This document shows, piece after piece, positions 1 through 8,706 of a stretch of 64,000 nucleotides of DNA. Position 1 is the stretch's first letter. Every line of letters begins with the position of its first letter. Location: positions 147,015 through 211,014 of the forward strand of contig NKIW01000006.1 of the NCBI GenBank assembly GCA_002256205.1, given 5' to 3'. The stretch is from Rhizobiales bacterium PAR1 (GTDB lineage: Bacteria; Pseudomonadota; Alphaproteobacteria; Rhizobiales; Beijerinckiaceae). The translations under genes were made by a program, and so were the position numbers. The notes under the pieces are model-generated. The model was given only the letters and a program-made list of their open reading frames with translations, did no database searches and had not been told where the DNA came from.

Positions 1-149
1 TATGTGTCTCCTATGCGAGATATCGATGTAGTGTCGCCTTAGACACTCCGAACCGCGCAGCTGAACCCCCCCTACTTTCCGGAGGCCATTCGGGTTAAGG
101 TATGTGCCCATGGCCGGTTGGTCCAGCGTGGCGTAGCAGCACTCGTCCA

Positions 150-500
150 CCTTAACGGGTGGAATTTTGTCGATCGGCTCCAGCATCCGTCGATGATTTG
201 AAGGGTAGGGACCCTAGCGTTGATTTTCTGACAGATGCCATCGATGCGAGTTCGCCGGGCGAGATGTTCGTCTTTCACATGCTCGGTGCTATCGCAGAGT
301 TTGATCGGGCACTTATCAGAGCACGTGCTGTTGCCGGTCTTGCCGAAGCCAAGCTTCAGGGGAAACGGGGAGGGCGACCTCGTCTCCTGTCGGACAAGGA
401 TTGCTTCCAATGGTGTACGTGCTGCACTGTCGGCAGGATCGGAGCCCGGTTTCTTGGTAAGCCAGTTGTTTTCACGGTTGATGCAAACGGTTGCTGACTG
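150..500 (+). pseudogene. Decayed serine recombinase (resolvase/invertase family)
   Basis: Translation from about base 190 gives the central to C-terminal part of a Tn3/Hin-type serine recombinase: VDDLKGR, then LTDAIDASSPGEMFVFHMLGAIAEF and the basic stretch GKRGGRPRLL before the helix-turn-helix. The N-terminal catalytic serine region is missing. A VDRL motif just upstream (about 169-180) lies in a different frame, so there is a frameshift near 181-188. The C-terminal helix-turn-helix (VRAALSAG...LFSRL) is again in another frame, at about 410-480. With two frameshifts and no N-terminus this is a remnant, not a working gene. It is a scar of an older mobile-element insertion next to the replication gene of the integrated element. 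The family call is confident; the exact boundaries are not. Confidence 0.75.
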
Positions 501-517
501 CCTGAAAAGTCCGAAAC

Positions 518-550
518 CCCAAAACGAAAAGCCCGCCTATTTGGCGGGCT
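518..550 (-). terminator. Rho-independent terminator of the helicase/primase-like gene
   Basis: A perfect 8-bp stem AGCCCGCC/GGCGGGCT at 530-550 closes a 5-base loop. On the minus strand it is followed by a T-rich tail (TTTCGTTTTGG). It lies about 57 bases past the stop codon of the leftward gene ending at 607, so it fits as that gene's terminator. Confidence 0.75.
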
Positions 551-606
551 CTTCATCCTAGAATTATTCCGAGCAATGCATAGAACGTAAGAGACATAAT
601 CGCCGT

Positions 607-3021
607 TTAATGCACCCAGGACTGCTCGGTTAATCCGGTCCGATATTGAACAAATTTCGAACTCATAACCTTCCCGACCAATTGCTTGATCTCTCTTTTT
701 CGTTTTGCAGGACTCCGTGCAAAAATGGCCTCTGATGACAGTTCAGAAGATATTTGATCCTTGGCCAACCCGGCGAAGCGGAGTTCCTTCGCGAGTGTGA
801 AAAACTCCGCGTTCCCATTGCCCTTATCACTCTCTGAAGCTTGTGATTTGCGCCAGCTCATTCGCGCTCTTTCCACGCGCTCAAGATCGACTGCTTCAAG
901 TGTCGCGATTGGCAGTGTCGATTCAACAATGGATATTCCTTGTTGTTCATAGATATTATGTACTTCACTTAACCACGCATCGACATCGAGTGAAGCTCTT
1001 CCAGCTCCATTATATTCTGTGAAAAAGGAGCAGTTTGGATCGGCTGCTTTGCAAGGCATATAGAATAACGACGAAGGTGTACGCTTACTCAAGTCAAAAC
1101 CGTGCAGCTTTTCGTGTGGCCACCGACTGTCTCTCATATTTGATGAATAACCTGATTTAATAAGTTTTTCAAAAATAGCTGTGTTCATAATCGCGGATTC
1201 AAATGAAGACATAGGACGATTAGTGGGAATATAAATTCTAAATTTTGTTAATTCAATTTTCGAATTGTACGAATTGAATGCCACGAAATGTAAATTATTG
1301 AATAATATAGAAAATTCATGTGGAGTCAAATCTCCACCATCATTGTCTAGCATAATACCATTCACGAAAGCAATATTTTCAACTCCGCGTATTTTTGTTA
1401 AATGAGGTTTTTGTACAAAATAACTCATTGAAATAAGAGAATTATGTTCTTTATATGGAATTATTTTTTCTGCGGAACATCGCAACATTGAAATAAAATC
1501 GTCAACGTTGTCAAATATAAAGTCCTTTTTTTTGGTTCGACTATACTTCGATGGCCACTCTGTTCCATAAAACTGTCCTGTTGTAACGTTTTCTCCATAT
1601 ATATAGGATATTTCGTTACATCGACTATTAATTAAATTATAATGGCTATTAATGAGATATTGCAGTTCCTTGTTTGAACGATGAGTGGCCACTTTGTCCG
1701 CATTTGTTTCATGGACAGACCTTCGACCACCTGCCATTAATTTTGGCAAATCGTCCCAATTGCCGGGAAGGCGTTCGATTGTCGCTCCGGGCATCTTAGT
1801 TTGTAGATATCTAGCTAAAGGTAGATCGGGAACAAAAATTCGTTTCAGGTGGGTTGAGTTTTGATCCCTTACCGAGCAACGCATTATTGCTTGATAGGCT
1901 TGCTGGTACGGCATAGCGATACGCAGTGCTTCTGAATCTATACCCATGAACAACATGAATTTAAAATATGAAGGAGTCGGATTTCGAGCAGACAAGAAAG
2001 CAACATTGTGATAAGATAAATACGTGTTCAATCCATGTGATGTATTCGGCAGACGAATGTGATTCTCAAATGCAACAAGTTCATTATCATCAATGTCTTT
2101 GTTAACGCCAACAAGAAGATCATTGGATCCAACAATCGAGCCAACTGCGCTAACGATTGATTTAAACAATTGACGATCATCTCTATCACGCAATGTCTTT
2201 GACCAACTATCAGTTATTGCGTAATATATAGAGATTTTATCTCCGTTCGAATGTGTTTCTATAATATCGAAATCAGATGATGATGCAGAGACAAATTCAA
2301 CCTTATCACGCCAGAGCCTGAATATTGTGGTGTCACGAAACATCGCACATGACATTGTCACTGATGCATAACCAGAAAATATTGATGGATTTAATACAGA
2401 ATAGAAATTTATATAGAAATGCGTTTTCAAATTGGTATTTGAATATGAATTAATATATGTATCCCAGTACGAAGATAATAAATGCTTCGATAGAGAATGG
2501 AAATTAGATTCCATAATGTCATCGTTATTTTTTTTCTCTGAAATTGTTCGTAATTTTGTTGGATTAATGATATTGACTAATTTAAAATCGTTCTTTGAAT
2601 TGGGTATTTCAATCAATCCAGATAAAAGAACATGCGAGTCGGGTAAATTATACTCAAACGATTCTAAAATAGAAACTTCTTCGTCAACCATTATATGGAA
2701 ATGTTTTTTCGTGGCAATTCCAGCTATGTTAGGCAAACGAAGAAATGATTGGTGTGTCGCTAAAATGATAATTGGATCAAACGGAATTGATTGTAGTAAA
2801 TTGCAAAAATCTAATACGGGCTGCCGACACGTATTACTAGAGATTTCTCGATAGTGTGTGATCCCAAGACCTTCTAGTAAAATTTTGCATTGAATTATTA
2901 ATTCAAGACTCGGAAATAGCAATATTACGTTATCACCAGTCTTCTGTATATCGATAGCGCGCTTGATTATTTTCTGTGTCTTTCCACTTCCGGCGATAGA
3001 GCTTAAATAAGTGATTTTCAT
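607..3021 (-). CDS. Mobile-element replication protein: helicase N-terminus with primase-like C-terminus
   Basis: 804 residues. The N-terminal third has superfamily 1/2 helicase motifs: Walker A GSGKT at residues 11-15, a motif Ia-like LFPSLE at 35-40, ILATHQSF at 86-93, Walker B VDEE at 112-115, and a motif VI-like QAIMRCSVRD with R381 and R385. The C-terminal half contains IMLDNDGG (residues 556-563), matching the hydrophobic-hydrophobic-D-x-D acidic motif of archaeo-eukaryotic-type primases, followed by a beta-rich FRIYIPT stretch. I infer a helicase-primase that unwinds and primes element DNA. The gene is very AT-rich with AT-ending codons, unlike every gene to the right of 4800, which signals transfer. 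It has a good ribosome site (AAGGA) 11-12 bases before ATG. It lies between a recombinase remnant and the element's integrase. The helicase call is reasonably sure; the primase call is a motif-level inference. Confidence 0.6.
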   Translation of the reverse strand: MKITYLSSIAGSGKTQKIIKRAIDIQKTGDNVILLFPSLELIIQCKILLEGLGITHYREISSNTCRQPVLDFCNLLQSIPFDPIIILATHQSFLRLPNIAGIATKKHFHIMVDEEVSILESFEYNLPDSHVLLSGLIEIPNSKNDFKLVNIINPTKLRTISEKKNNDDIMESNFHSLSKHLLSSYWDTYINSYSNTNLKTHFYINFYSVLNPSIFSGYASVTMSCAMFRDTTIFRLWRDKVEFVSASSSDFDIIETHSNGDKISIYYAITDSWSKTLRDRDDRQLFKSIVSAVGSIVGSNDLLVGVNKDIDDNELVAFENHIRLPNTSHGLNTYLSYHNVAFLSARNPTPSYFKFMLFMGIDSEALRIAMPYQQAYQAIMRCSVRDQNSTHLKRIFVPDLPLARYLQTKMPGATIERLPGNWDDLPKLMAGGRRSVHETNADKVATHRSNKELQYLINSHYNLINSRCNEISYIYGENVTTGQFYGTEWPSKYSRTKKKDFIFDNVDDFISMLRCSAEKIIPYKEHNSLISMSYFVQKPHLTKIRGVENIAFVNGIMLDNDGGDLTPHEFSILFNNLHFVAFNSYNSKIELTKFRIYIPTNRPMSSFESAIMNTAIFEKLIKSGYSSNMRDSRWPHEKLHGFDLSKRTPSSLFYMPCKAADPNCSFFTEYNGAGRASLDVDAWLSEVHNIYEQQGISIVESTLPIATLEAVDLERVERARMSWRKSQASESDKGNGNAEFFTLAKELRFAGLAKDQISSELSSEAIFARSPAKRKREIKQLVGKVMSSKFVQYRTGLTEQSWVH

Positions 3022-3242
3022 TTGTTCGTTTTTTTCCTTCTAATAATAAATTGAAATTGTTTCCTGCGCTGAAAAACGGACGTATTCGATGCCGTTTGCG
3101 CATAGTATAATACACGAAAATGAAGTAAAAACAAGTCATATAATTCGTTAGATACAAGATTATAACGACAGAATAATAATAATAAAATATTAAATCGAAA
3201 CACCTAATAATTGAAATTATTACCCTAAGGGATGTTTATAAT
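3022..3242. other. AT-rich intergenic region of the integrated element
   Basis: About 220 bases of very AT-rich DNA between two leftward genes. It must hold the promoter of the helicase/primase-like gene, and many TATAAT-like and A/T-run sequences make a single -10 impossible to choose. Short open frames here encode low-complexity peptides without a convincing ribosome site, so no gene is called. Confidence 0.5.
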
Positions 3243-4544
3243 TTAACATCGGCTTGTATCTAACGCCTCTGCGATTATTCGCGAGACCCTATCCGCCGCC
3301 TGTTTGGAGGGATCATTCTGAACGTGCGCATAAATGGCTGTTGATCGGGAATTTGCATGTCCAAGGATGGCTCCTGTCAATGCAAGCGCTTCGCAGCTGG
3401 AAACCGCTGTTGAACCCATTGTGTGGCGTAGGGTGTGGAGCGTAACGCCAGGAAGCTCAGCAAGTGCGATTACCTTCGGCCAAATCTGTTTCGTCCCTTG
3501 ATAGTGACTATTGCCTTGGCTGGCAGGAAACACGAACGGCGAAGAGGTATTTTGAGCAATCGTCTCTAGAAGCACTCGCGCCGACACCCCAAGCGGACGT
3601 ATGCTCTTGCCGGTCTTGCTATTTTCGAGAATTAGCAACCCGCGCTCGAAATCAATTTCGTCCCAGCGAAGCCCGGCGATTTCATCACGACGACAACCCG
3701 TCAGCGCTAAAAGTCGTGCGATGTTGAGCGCTTTGGAATTTGCGCCTGCTTTCTCTAGCGTGTCCAAAGCTTCCCCAAGGCGCTGCACTTCGTCCAGTGT
3801 CAGGAACCTTTCCCGCTTATTATCCGTCTTGCGTACTGCCGCGATGTTGCAAGGGTTCGCGGGCATAATGCCTCGCCGAACTGCGAATGAGAATACTGCT
3901 GATAAGTCGCGAACAACCTTGCGAGCCGCCCCTTGACCACCCCGAACAATCACGCGGGTTCGAGGGCCGATCTTCTCGTCCTTGGCCGTTACACCTGCGC
4001 CTATCGCGCGGACGAAGCGTTCAACGTCGCCTGCGCCAATTTCAATTACATGCTTCTTTCCTATTTGCGGGATTACGTGGTGCTTCAACCGTGCCAGCGT
4101 GTAAGCCTTTGTCCGCTCTTTCATAGGCTCGCCTTGGCGAATGCCTCGTTGGATGAAACAGCCTTCCCGTTCATAAAGTTCGACCAATTCAGCAACGGTC
4201 GATGCTTTTGATTTCGCCGACTTCTCAGCAGCGGGATCGCTCCCGCGTGTCACGTCAGCAGCAAATCCTTTAGCTTCAAAACGTGCTTCGTCAGGGGCGA
4301 GAGAACCAAAGCTTGCAATGGTTATCCGCTTCTTTTGAGCGCTGCGACCGGAACCCAGACGATATTCGTAGCCCCATGCCCTAACACCACTTGGCATCAC
4401 CCGAAGAAAGAAGCCCGGCAAATCCGCGTCAAAATAGTAACAGGGACGCTGTCCCGGTTTGATAAAACCGACAGCGCGCTTCGTTAATTTTATGGTTGGC
4501 AATGGGTGTTTCCGTTCTGATCCATTTAGCCACCATTTAGCCAC
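3243..4544 (-). CDS. Tyrosine recombinase (phage/ICE-type integrase)
   Basis: Site-specific recombinase of the P4/CP4-57 integrase group (DUF4102-type N-terminus, SAM-like core-binding domain, C-terminal catalytic domain). Catalytic residues are visible: the arginine in LLALTGCRRDEIAGL, HTLRH (H-x-x-R), LGHANSRSTAIY with the second histidine, and the nucleophilic tyrosine of IYAHV. The frame stays open upstream to 4778, but that extension runs antisense through the tRNA repeat. The typical family N-terminus (LPTIKLTKRAV) argues for the GTG at 4544, giving 433 residues, usual for the family; no clear ribosome site settles it. The gene points into the element and starts about 110 bases from the attachment site, the standard position for an integrase acting on a tRNA gene. 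Confidence 0.9.
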   Translation of the reverse strand: MAKWWLNGSERKHPLPTIKLTKRAVGFIKPGQRPCYYFDADLPGFFLRVMPSGVRAWGYEYRLGSGRSAQKKRITIASFGSLAPDEARFEAKGFAADVTRGSDPAAEKSAKSKASTVAELVELYEREGCFIQRGIRQGEPMKERTKAYTLARLKHHVIPQIGKKHVIEIGAGDVERFVRAIGAGVTAKDEKIGPRTRVIVRGGQGAARKVVRDLSAVFSFAVRRGIMPANPCNIAAVRKTDNKRERFLTLDEVQRLGEALDTLEKAGANSKALNIARLLALTGCRRDEIAGLRWDEIDFERGLLILENSKTGKSIRPLGVSARVLLETIAQNTSSPFVFPASQGNSHYQGTKQIWPKVIALAELPGVTLHTLRHTMGSTAVSSCEALALTGAILGHANSRSTAIYAHVQNDPSKQAADRVSRIIAEALDTSRC

Positions 4545-4654
4545 GAAAACGTGACCGATGGCTATCCTTGGAAATGGAATAGAGCGTAAACTACTGAAAT
4601 AACAAGAGCAAACTGATATCGAAAATTCAATGAAGGGGCCAAAAATTGGAAGTA

Positions 4655-4705
4655 ACAACCTTGCCAAGGTTGGGGTCAAGGGTTCGAATCCCTTTACCCG
4701 CTCCA
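4655..4705 (+). repeat. Attachment site: duplicated 3' end of tRNA-Gly (GCC)
   Basis: These bases match the 3' part of a bacterial tRNA-Gly(GCC): anticodon stem-loop AACCTTGCCAAGGTT, T-arm GGGTTCGAATCCC, acceptor strand ACCCGC, and the encoded CCA ending at 4705. The D-arm and 5' acceptor strand are absent to the left, where integrase-side DNA begins. This is therefore an integration scar (attR-like), not a tRNA gene; the complete tRNA-Gly should lie off the left edge of the window. Confidence 0.88.
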
Positions 4706-4738
4706 ATTTTTCTCTCGTTTCCCCAGAGAGAGTTGAAA

Positions 4739-4760
4739 AACCGCCGCAAGGCGGTTTTTT
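4739..4760 (+). terminator. Rho-independent terminator, originally of tRNA-Gly
   Basis: A 7-bp stem AACCGCC/GGCGGTT with a GCAA tetraloop is followed by TTTTCG. It lies 33 bases past the tRNA CCA end, so it is the original chromosomal terminator of the tRNA-Gly gene that the element interrupted. Confidence 0.85.
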
Positions 4761-4816
4761 CGTTTCTGGCTCAGCCACGACATGTCGATGCCAAAACGAA
4801 TACGGGGACTGGCTTG

Positions 4817-5539
4817 CTATTCCCGCGCGAGCAAGCGGTCAGCGATGAGGCTTGAAAGGCGCTTGGGCCGGAAATTCGCCTGAAGCTTCGCCGGGTCATA
4901 ATCCTCGCGCACCCAGTCGAGAAAGACCTTGCCTCTGGCCTCGCCCTCGTCGCGATAGGCTTCCAGAAACGCGTCGAGAATCCCGGTCTGGGCGTAACGG
5001 AAATGTCCCTTGAGCAAAGTCAGCTCGCGCAGGGCCGTGGCAGCATCCGTTTTCTCAACAATCAAAAGGTAGAGCGCGGCAAAAAGCCCGGCCCTGTCTG
5101 CGCCGGATTTGCAATGCGCCAAAGCCGGATAGGTGATCGAGGCAAAGAGCGCGGGAAGCTGGAGCAGCAGATCCCGATCCGGCGCGCCGCGTGAACTCAG
5201 CACGCAATCGACAACCCGGATGCCGAGCTTTTCAGTGATCTCGCGTTCAAGTTGCCAGGCCCCATGGCTCCGCCCACCGCGCAGGTTGACGATGGTCTTG
5301 AGGCCTTTTCCGGCCATCCGCGCGATATCACGCGGGGAGGGCTGCGCCGAGCGCCAGAGTCTGGGCGTGATCTCATGTGCGTTGAGATGCACAAGGCGCA
5401 AGATGCCGTGATCGGTGAACAGAAGGTCTGCCCAGGCGCGCAAACGTTCCCGGCGCGAGGTAATCGGCCGGTTCCAGCGCGCTTCGCGCCGCTCGCGTCT
5501 GGCGGCATAATATTCATGCGGATGATCAGGCCTTGCCAT
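4817..5539 (-). CDS. Dual-specificity/tyrosine phosphatase-like protein
   Basis: 240 residues with the cysteine-phosphatase signature [10 protein letters not shown] (H-C-x5-R), the P-loop that holds the catalytic cysteine and arginine. An upstream region ([14 protein letters not shown]) resembles the bacterial tyrosine/DSP-like phosphatase family (DUF442/DSPn-related). The N-terminal 40 residues are very rich in Arg and Glu. The likely role is dephosphorylation of a protein or small phosphoester; the substrate cannot be read from the sequence. It is the first chromosomal gene right of the integration site and faces it. It is divergent from ppa, with about 134 bases between the starts. Confidence 0.8.
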   Translation of the reverse strand: MARPDHPHEYYAARRERREARWNRPITSRRERLRAWADLLFTDHGILRLVHLNAHEITPRLWRSAQPSPRDIARMAGKGLKTIVNLRGGRSHGAWQLEREITEKLGIRVVDCVLSSRGAPDRDLLLQLPALFASITYPALAHCKSGADRAGLFAALYLLIVEKTDAATALRELTLLKGHFRYAQTGILDAFLEAYRDEGEARGKVFLDWVREDYDPAKLQANFRPKRLSSLIADRLLARE

Positions 5540-5673
5540 CCTTGCCGCTTAGCATTCAAGTTCTGGAATGGCAAAGGGCCCATGTGCTGGCCTGCATATG
5601 GGCGGAACTGCTATATTGTGCGGTGCGACAATCGGAGTTAGAGCGTCGCAACCCAATTTTTCGGAGTTTCCCC

Positions 5674-6210
5674 ATGCGCATTGATGCCCTCTCGATCGGC
5701 AAGAACCCCCCTCATGATGTCAATGTCATCATCGAAGTGCCGATTGGCGGCGAGCCGATCAAATACGAGATGGACAAGGATGCCGGTACGCTGGTTGTGG
5801 ATCGCTTCCTCTACACGCCGATGCGTTATCCGGGGAATTACGGTTTTGTTCCGCACACGCTTTCCGACGACGGTGACCCGATCGACGTGCTCGTTGCCAA
5901 CACCCGCCCGATCATTCCTGGCGCGGTCATCAATGTGAAGCCGATCGGTGTGCTGCGCATGGAAGATGATGGCGGCGGCGACGAGAAGATCATCGCGGTG
6001 CCCTCGGCCAAGCTGACCCAGCGTTATGCCAATGTGCAGAATTATACCGATCTGCCGGAAATTTCCTGGCGCCAGATCGAGCATTTCTTCCTGCACTACA
6101 AGGATCTCGAGCCGGGCAAATGGGTCAAGCTTCTGGGTTGGGGCGACGCCGAGGAAGCGCGCGGTCTGATCGTCGAGGCGATCGAGCGCGCCAAAAAGGC
6201 CAAGAAATAA
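5674..6210 (+). CDS. ppa: Inorganic pyrophosphatase, family I
   Basis: Cytoplasmic soluble PPase hydrolysing pyrophosphate to two phosphates, which pulls biosynthetic reactions forward. 178 residues, the normal bacterial length. The metal-binding signature is present in [10 protein letters not shown], with further conserved stretches [13 protein letters not shown] and [12 protein letters not shown]. The frame is open further upstream, but the ATG at 5674 gives the family N-terminus ([23 protein letters not shown]) and has a CGGAG ribosome site 8 bases before it. It is transcribed alone and converges with the CoA-lyase gene 13 bases downstream. Confidence 0.96.
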   Translation: MRIDALSIGKNPPHDVNVIIEVPIGGEPIKYEMDKDAGTLVVDRFLYTPMRYPGNYGFVPHTLSDDGDPIDVLVANTRPIIPGAVINVKPIGVLRMEDDGGGDEKIIAVPSAKLTQRYANVQNYTDLPEISWRQIEHFFLHYKDLEPGKWVKLLGWGDAEEARGLIVEAIERAKKAKK

Positions 6211-6223
6211 GAGTTGCGAGAAT

Positions 6224-7093
6224 TTAGTCGAGCGACACGGTGCGCTTGGCGATCTCGTAGTGCAGCAGTTCTGTCATGCGGCCATTCACCGTGAGAACGC
6301 CCTTTCCGGCGTTCTCCGGTGATTCAAAGGCCGCAATAATCGCGTGAGCTTCCGCAAGCTCCGCCTCCGAGGGGCCGAAGAGGCGATTTGCCGCCTCGAT
6401 CTGGCCGGGATGGATCAGCGTCTTGCCATCAAAGCCGAGGCCCTTGCCCTGCAGGCATTCAGCCTCGAACCCGACTTGATCCTGAAGCGCGCCGTAGACG
6501 CCATCGAGAACATCGATCCCGTAAGCGCGGCCTGCGATCACGCAGGTCGATAGCGCATGCAGCAACGCGAGCCGCGATGGCGTCGGCGGGATGCGCATTT
6601 CCTTCACGAGGTCGTTGGTCCCCATCACGAGGCAGCTGAGGCGGCTGTCCTGATCCTCGGCCAAAGCTGCGATTTCGCCGATCCTGACGATCGACATCGG
6701 CGTTTCGATCATCAACCAGAGACGGATCGATTCATCCGCATAATGATGGTTCAGCGCGGCTTCGGCGCGCCGGGCATCCTCGCCGTTGCGGATTTTCGGG
6801 AACAGGAAGCCATCAGGGCGTGCCGGCACGAGTTCCGCCAGATCATCCGCCAGAAGATCCGGTGCATCGCCGGTCTCCGGAAAGCCGTTGACGCGGATAA
6901 TCGTTTCCTTCTCGCGGAAGATGCCGCTTTCCAGCGCGGCGCGTGCGCGCGTGCGCGCCTCGGCCTTGCGTTCGGGCGCGACGGCATCCTCGAGGTCGAT
7001 GATCACCGCATCTGCCGCCAACGTCGCCGCCTTGGCGAGCGCGCGCTCATTCGTCGCAGGCACGTAGAGAACCGAACGGCGACGGCGAGGCAT
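6224..7093 (-). CDS. HpcH/HpaI aldolase / CitE-like CoA ester lyase
   Basis: 289 residues of the CitE/malyl-CoA lyase TIM-barrel family. Visible motifs are LYVPATNERALAKA at the N-terminus, IIDLEDAVAP (metal-site region), the FPKI strand, LMIETPMSI, GTNDL and GFDGKTLIHP near the C-terminus. Family members cleave malyl-CoA, beta-methylmalyl-CoA, citramalyl-CoA or citryl-CoA to acetyl- or propionyl-CoA and a 2-oxo acid. Without a neighbouring pathway the substrate stays open; a malyl-CoA/citramalyl-CoA lyase is most likely. It is divergent from the DUF429 gene, with 87 bases between. Confidence 0.85.
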   Translation of the reverse strand: MPRRRRSVLYVPATNERALAKAATLAADAVIIDLEDAVAPERKAEARTRARAALESGIFREKETIIRVNGFPETGDAPDLLADDLAELVPARPDGFLFPKIRNGEDARRAEAALNHHYADESIRLWLMIETPMSIVRIGEIAALAEDQDSRLSCLVMGTNDLVKEMRIPPTPSRLALLHALSTCVIAGRAYGIDVLDGVYGALQDQVGFEAECLQGKGLGFDGKTLIHPGQIEAANRLFGPSEAELAEAHAIIAAFESPENAGKGVLTVNGRMTELLHYEIAKRTVSLD

Positions 7094-7180
7094 GGGCTTT
7101 CCTTATCACGATGATCACGTCTTGCTATCGAAGGACGGATTGGTGCCGTAAATCAAGCCGGAAACAACGGGAGGCATGCG

Positions 7181-7891
7181 ATGGGCTGGGTTGCCGGGGC
7201 GGATGGCTGCAAGGCGGGCTGGATTGTGGTGTTCCGCCCGCTCGACGGGCGTGCGCCCGTGCGGGTTGGCCTTCACACCAGTATTTCCGCGCTTGTCGCC
7301 GCCGAGCCCGATCTTCTTGCGCTCGCCATCGACATGCCGATGGGCCTGCCGGATGCGATTGCGGGGCCGGGGCGCCCCGCCGAGCAGGCTGTGCGTCCGT
7401 TGCTTGGCGCGCGGCAATCGAGTGTGTTTTCGATACCCGTCCGGGCGGCGGTTGAAGCTGAGAATTATGGCGCGGCCTGTGCAGCAGCACTCGCGGGTTC
7501 CGTTCCGCCGCGGAAGGTTGCCAAACAGAGCTTCAACCTCTTTCCGAAAATCCGGGAAATCGACATGGCCCTGCGCGCCGACCCGGCGCTGGCGCACCGC
7601 GTCTACGAGACCCATCCCGAGGTCGTGTTCCGGTTCTTGAAGGGTGAACCGCTGGCCTACTCGAAAAAGTCGCAGGAGGGCGCGGAGGAGCGGCGCGCCT
7701 TGCTGGCAAAGGCTGGATTTTCGCCAGCGTTTTTGATGTCAAAACCGCCACGCGGCGCGGGGACCGATGATTTTCTCGACGCTGTTGCCTGTTCTCACAC
7801 CGCCTTGCGCGCGGCGCAGGGACTTACCCGGCCCAATCCGGACCCTTTCCCGCGGGACCGCTATGGGTTGCCCATGGCCATCTGGATCTAG
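7181..7891 (+). CDS. DUF429 family protein
   Basis: 236 residues. The start WVAGADGCKAGWIV and the motifs AIDMPMGLP, SSVFSIPVRAA, YETHPEVVFRFL and DDFLDAVACSHTAL are hallmarks of DUF429, a family thought to have an RNase H-like fold with acidic residues in the putative active site (D at ADGCK, D at IDMP). The biochemical function is not established. The gene stands alone between divergent and downstream neighbours. Start at ATG 7181; the sequence just before it (GGGAGGCATGCG) offers a purine-rich ribosome site. Confidence 0.85.
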   Translation: MGWVAGADGCKAGWIVVFRPLDGRAPVRVGLHTSISALVAAEPDLLALAIDMPMGLPDAIAGPGRPAEQAVRPLLGARQSSVFSIPVRAAVEAENYGAACAAALAGSVPPRKVAKQSFNLFPKIREIDMALRADPALAHRVYETHPEVVFRFLKGEPLAYSKKSQEGAEERRALLAKAGFSPAFLMSKPPRGAGTDDFLDAVACSHTALRAAQGLTRPNPDPFPRDRYGLPMAIWI

Positions 7892-8019
7892 CTTCTGTTT
7901 GTCTAGGTCTTCTCTAGTCACGCCTCCGATAGCGCGAATGCGCCCAAAGCGCGGGTTGACGGCCATGATGCCGCAGCTACTTATGCTGCGCCGAGATGCC
8001 AATGATCAGGATTGACCGC

Positions 8020-8703
8020 ATGACCCAAGATCCGAGTGCTCAAGCTGATCCTTCCGCCAAATCGTCCGTTCGTCGTGATCTCGTCCAGCCTGCCTTTCCC
8101 GCCCGGTTGCTTGCCGGATACGAGGCGTTCAAAGAGGGCCGATTGCCGCAGGAACGTGCGCGTTTCGAGGAAATGGCGGAAAATGGCCAACGTCCCGAGA
8201 TCATGATCATCGCCTGCTGTGACAGCCGCGTTTCGCCGGAGGTTATCTTCGATGCGCGCCCGGGCGAACTGTTTGTCGTGCGCAATGTTGCGAACCTCGT
8301 ACCGCCCTATTCGCCGGATGGCGAGTTGCATGGCACGTCAGCGGCGCTGGAGTTCGCGGTTCAGGCGCTCAAGGTCAAGCATATCGTGGTGATGGGCCAT
8401 GGCCGCTGCGGCGGCGTCCATGCCTTCGTGCGCCGCAGCCGCAACCCCGATGACGACGCGCTCTCACCGGGCGATTTTATCGGCAAATGGATGACGATGA
8501 TTTCTCCCGCCGCCGAGGCTCTCCCGACACAGGAAGGCGAAAGCGACCATGATTACGCCGAGCGTCTCGCGATCACCTCCATCGGCAATTCGATCCAGAA
8601 TCTCCTGACTTTTCCATGTGTGAACATCCTGCACGGGCGCGGCCAGCTCCAACTGCACGGCGCGATGTTCGATGTGACCAAGGGGATTTTGCGCACGCTC
8701 TGA
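8020..8703 (+). CDS. Beta-class carbonic anhydrase
   Basis: Zinc enzyme interconverting CO2 and bicarbonate in the cytoplasm. The zinc ligands and catalytic dyad are in ACCDSRVSPE (first Cys, Asp-Arg dyad) and VVMGHGRCGGVHAF (His and second Cys). 227 residues from the ATG at 8020, which follows an AGG 9 bases upstream; an alternative ATG at 7996 would add 8 residues. It converges with the ghrA-like gene after a 3-base gap. The family call is secure. Confidence 0.93.
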   Translation: MTQDPSAQADPSAKSSVRRDLVQPAFPARLLAGYEAFKEGRLPQERARFEEMAENGQRPEIMIIACCDSRVSPEVIFDARPGELFVVRNVANLVPPYSPDGELHGTSAALEFAVQALKVKHIVVMGHGRCGGVHAFVRRSRNPDDDALSPGDFIGKWMTMISPAAEALPTQEGESDHDYAERLAITSIGNSIQNLLTFPCVNILHGRGQLQLHGAMFDVTKGILRTL

Positions 8704-8706
8704 GCG

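Noticed and set aside
3018-3203. Small leftward open frame overlapping the start of the helicase/primase-like gene
   Set aside because: 61 low-complexity codons in very AT-rich DNA, no good ribosome site, and no similarity I can recognise; the 4-base overlap with the next start is not enough.
4655-4705. Possible functional tRNA-Gly gene
   Set aside because: Only the anticodon arm, T arm and 3' acceptor strand are present. The D arm and 5' acceptor strand are absent, so it cannot fold as a tRNA.
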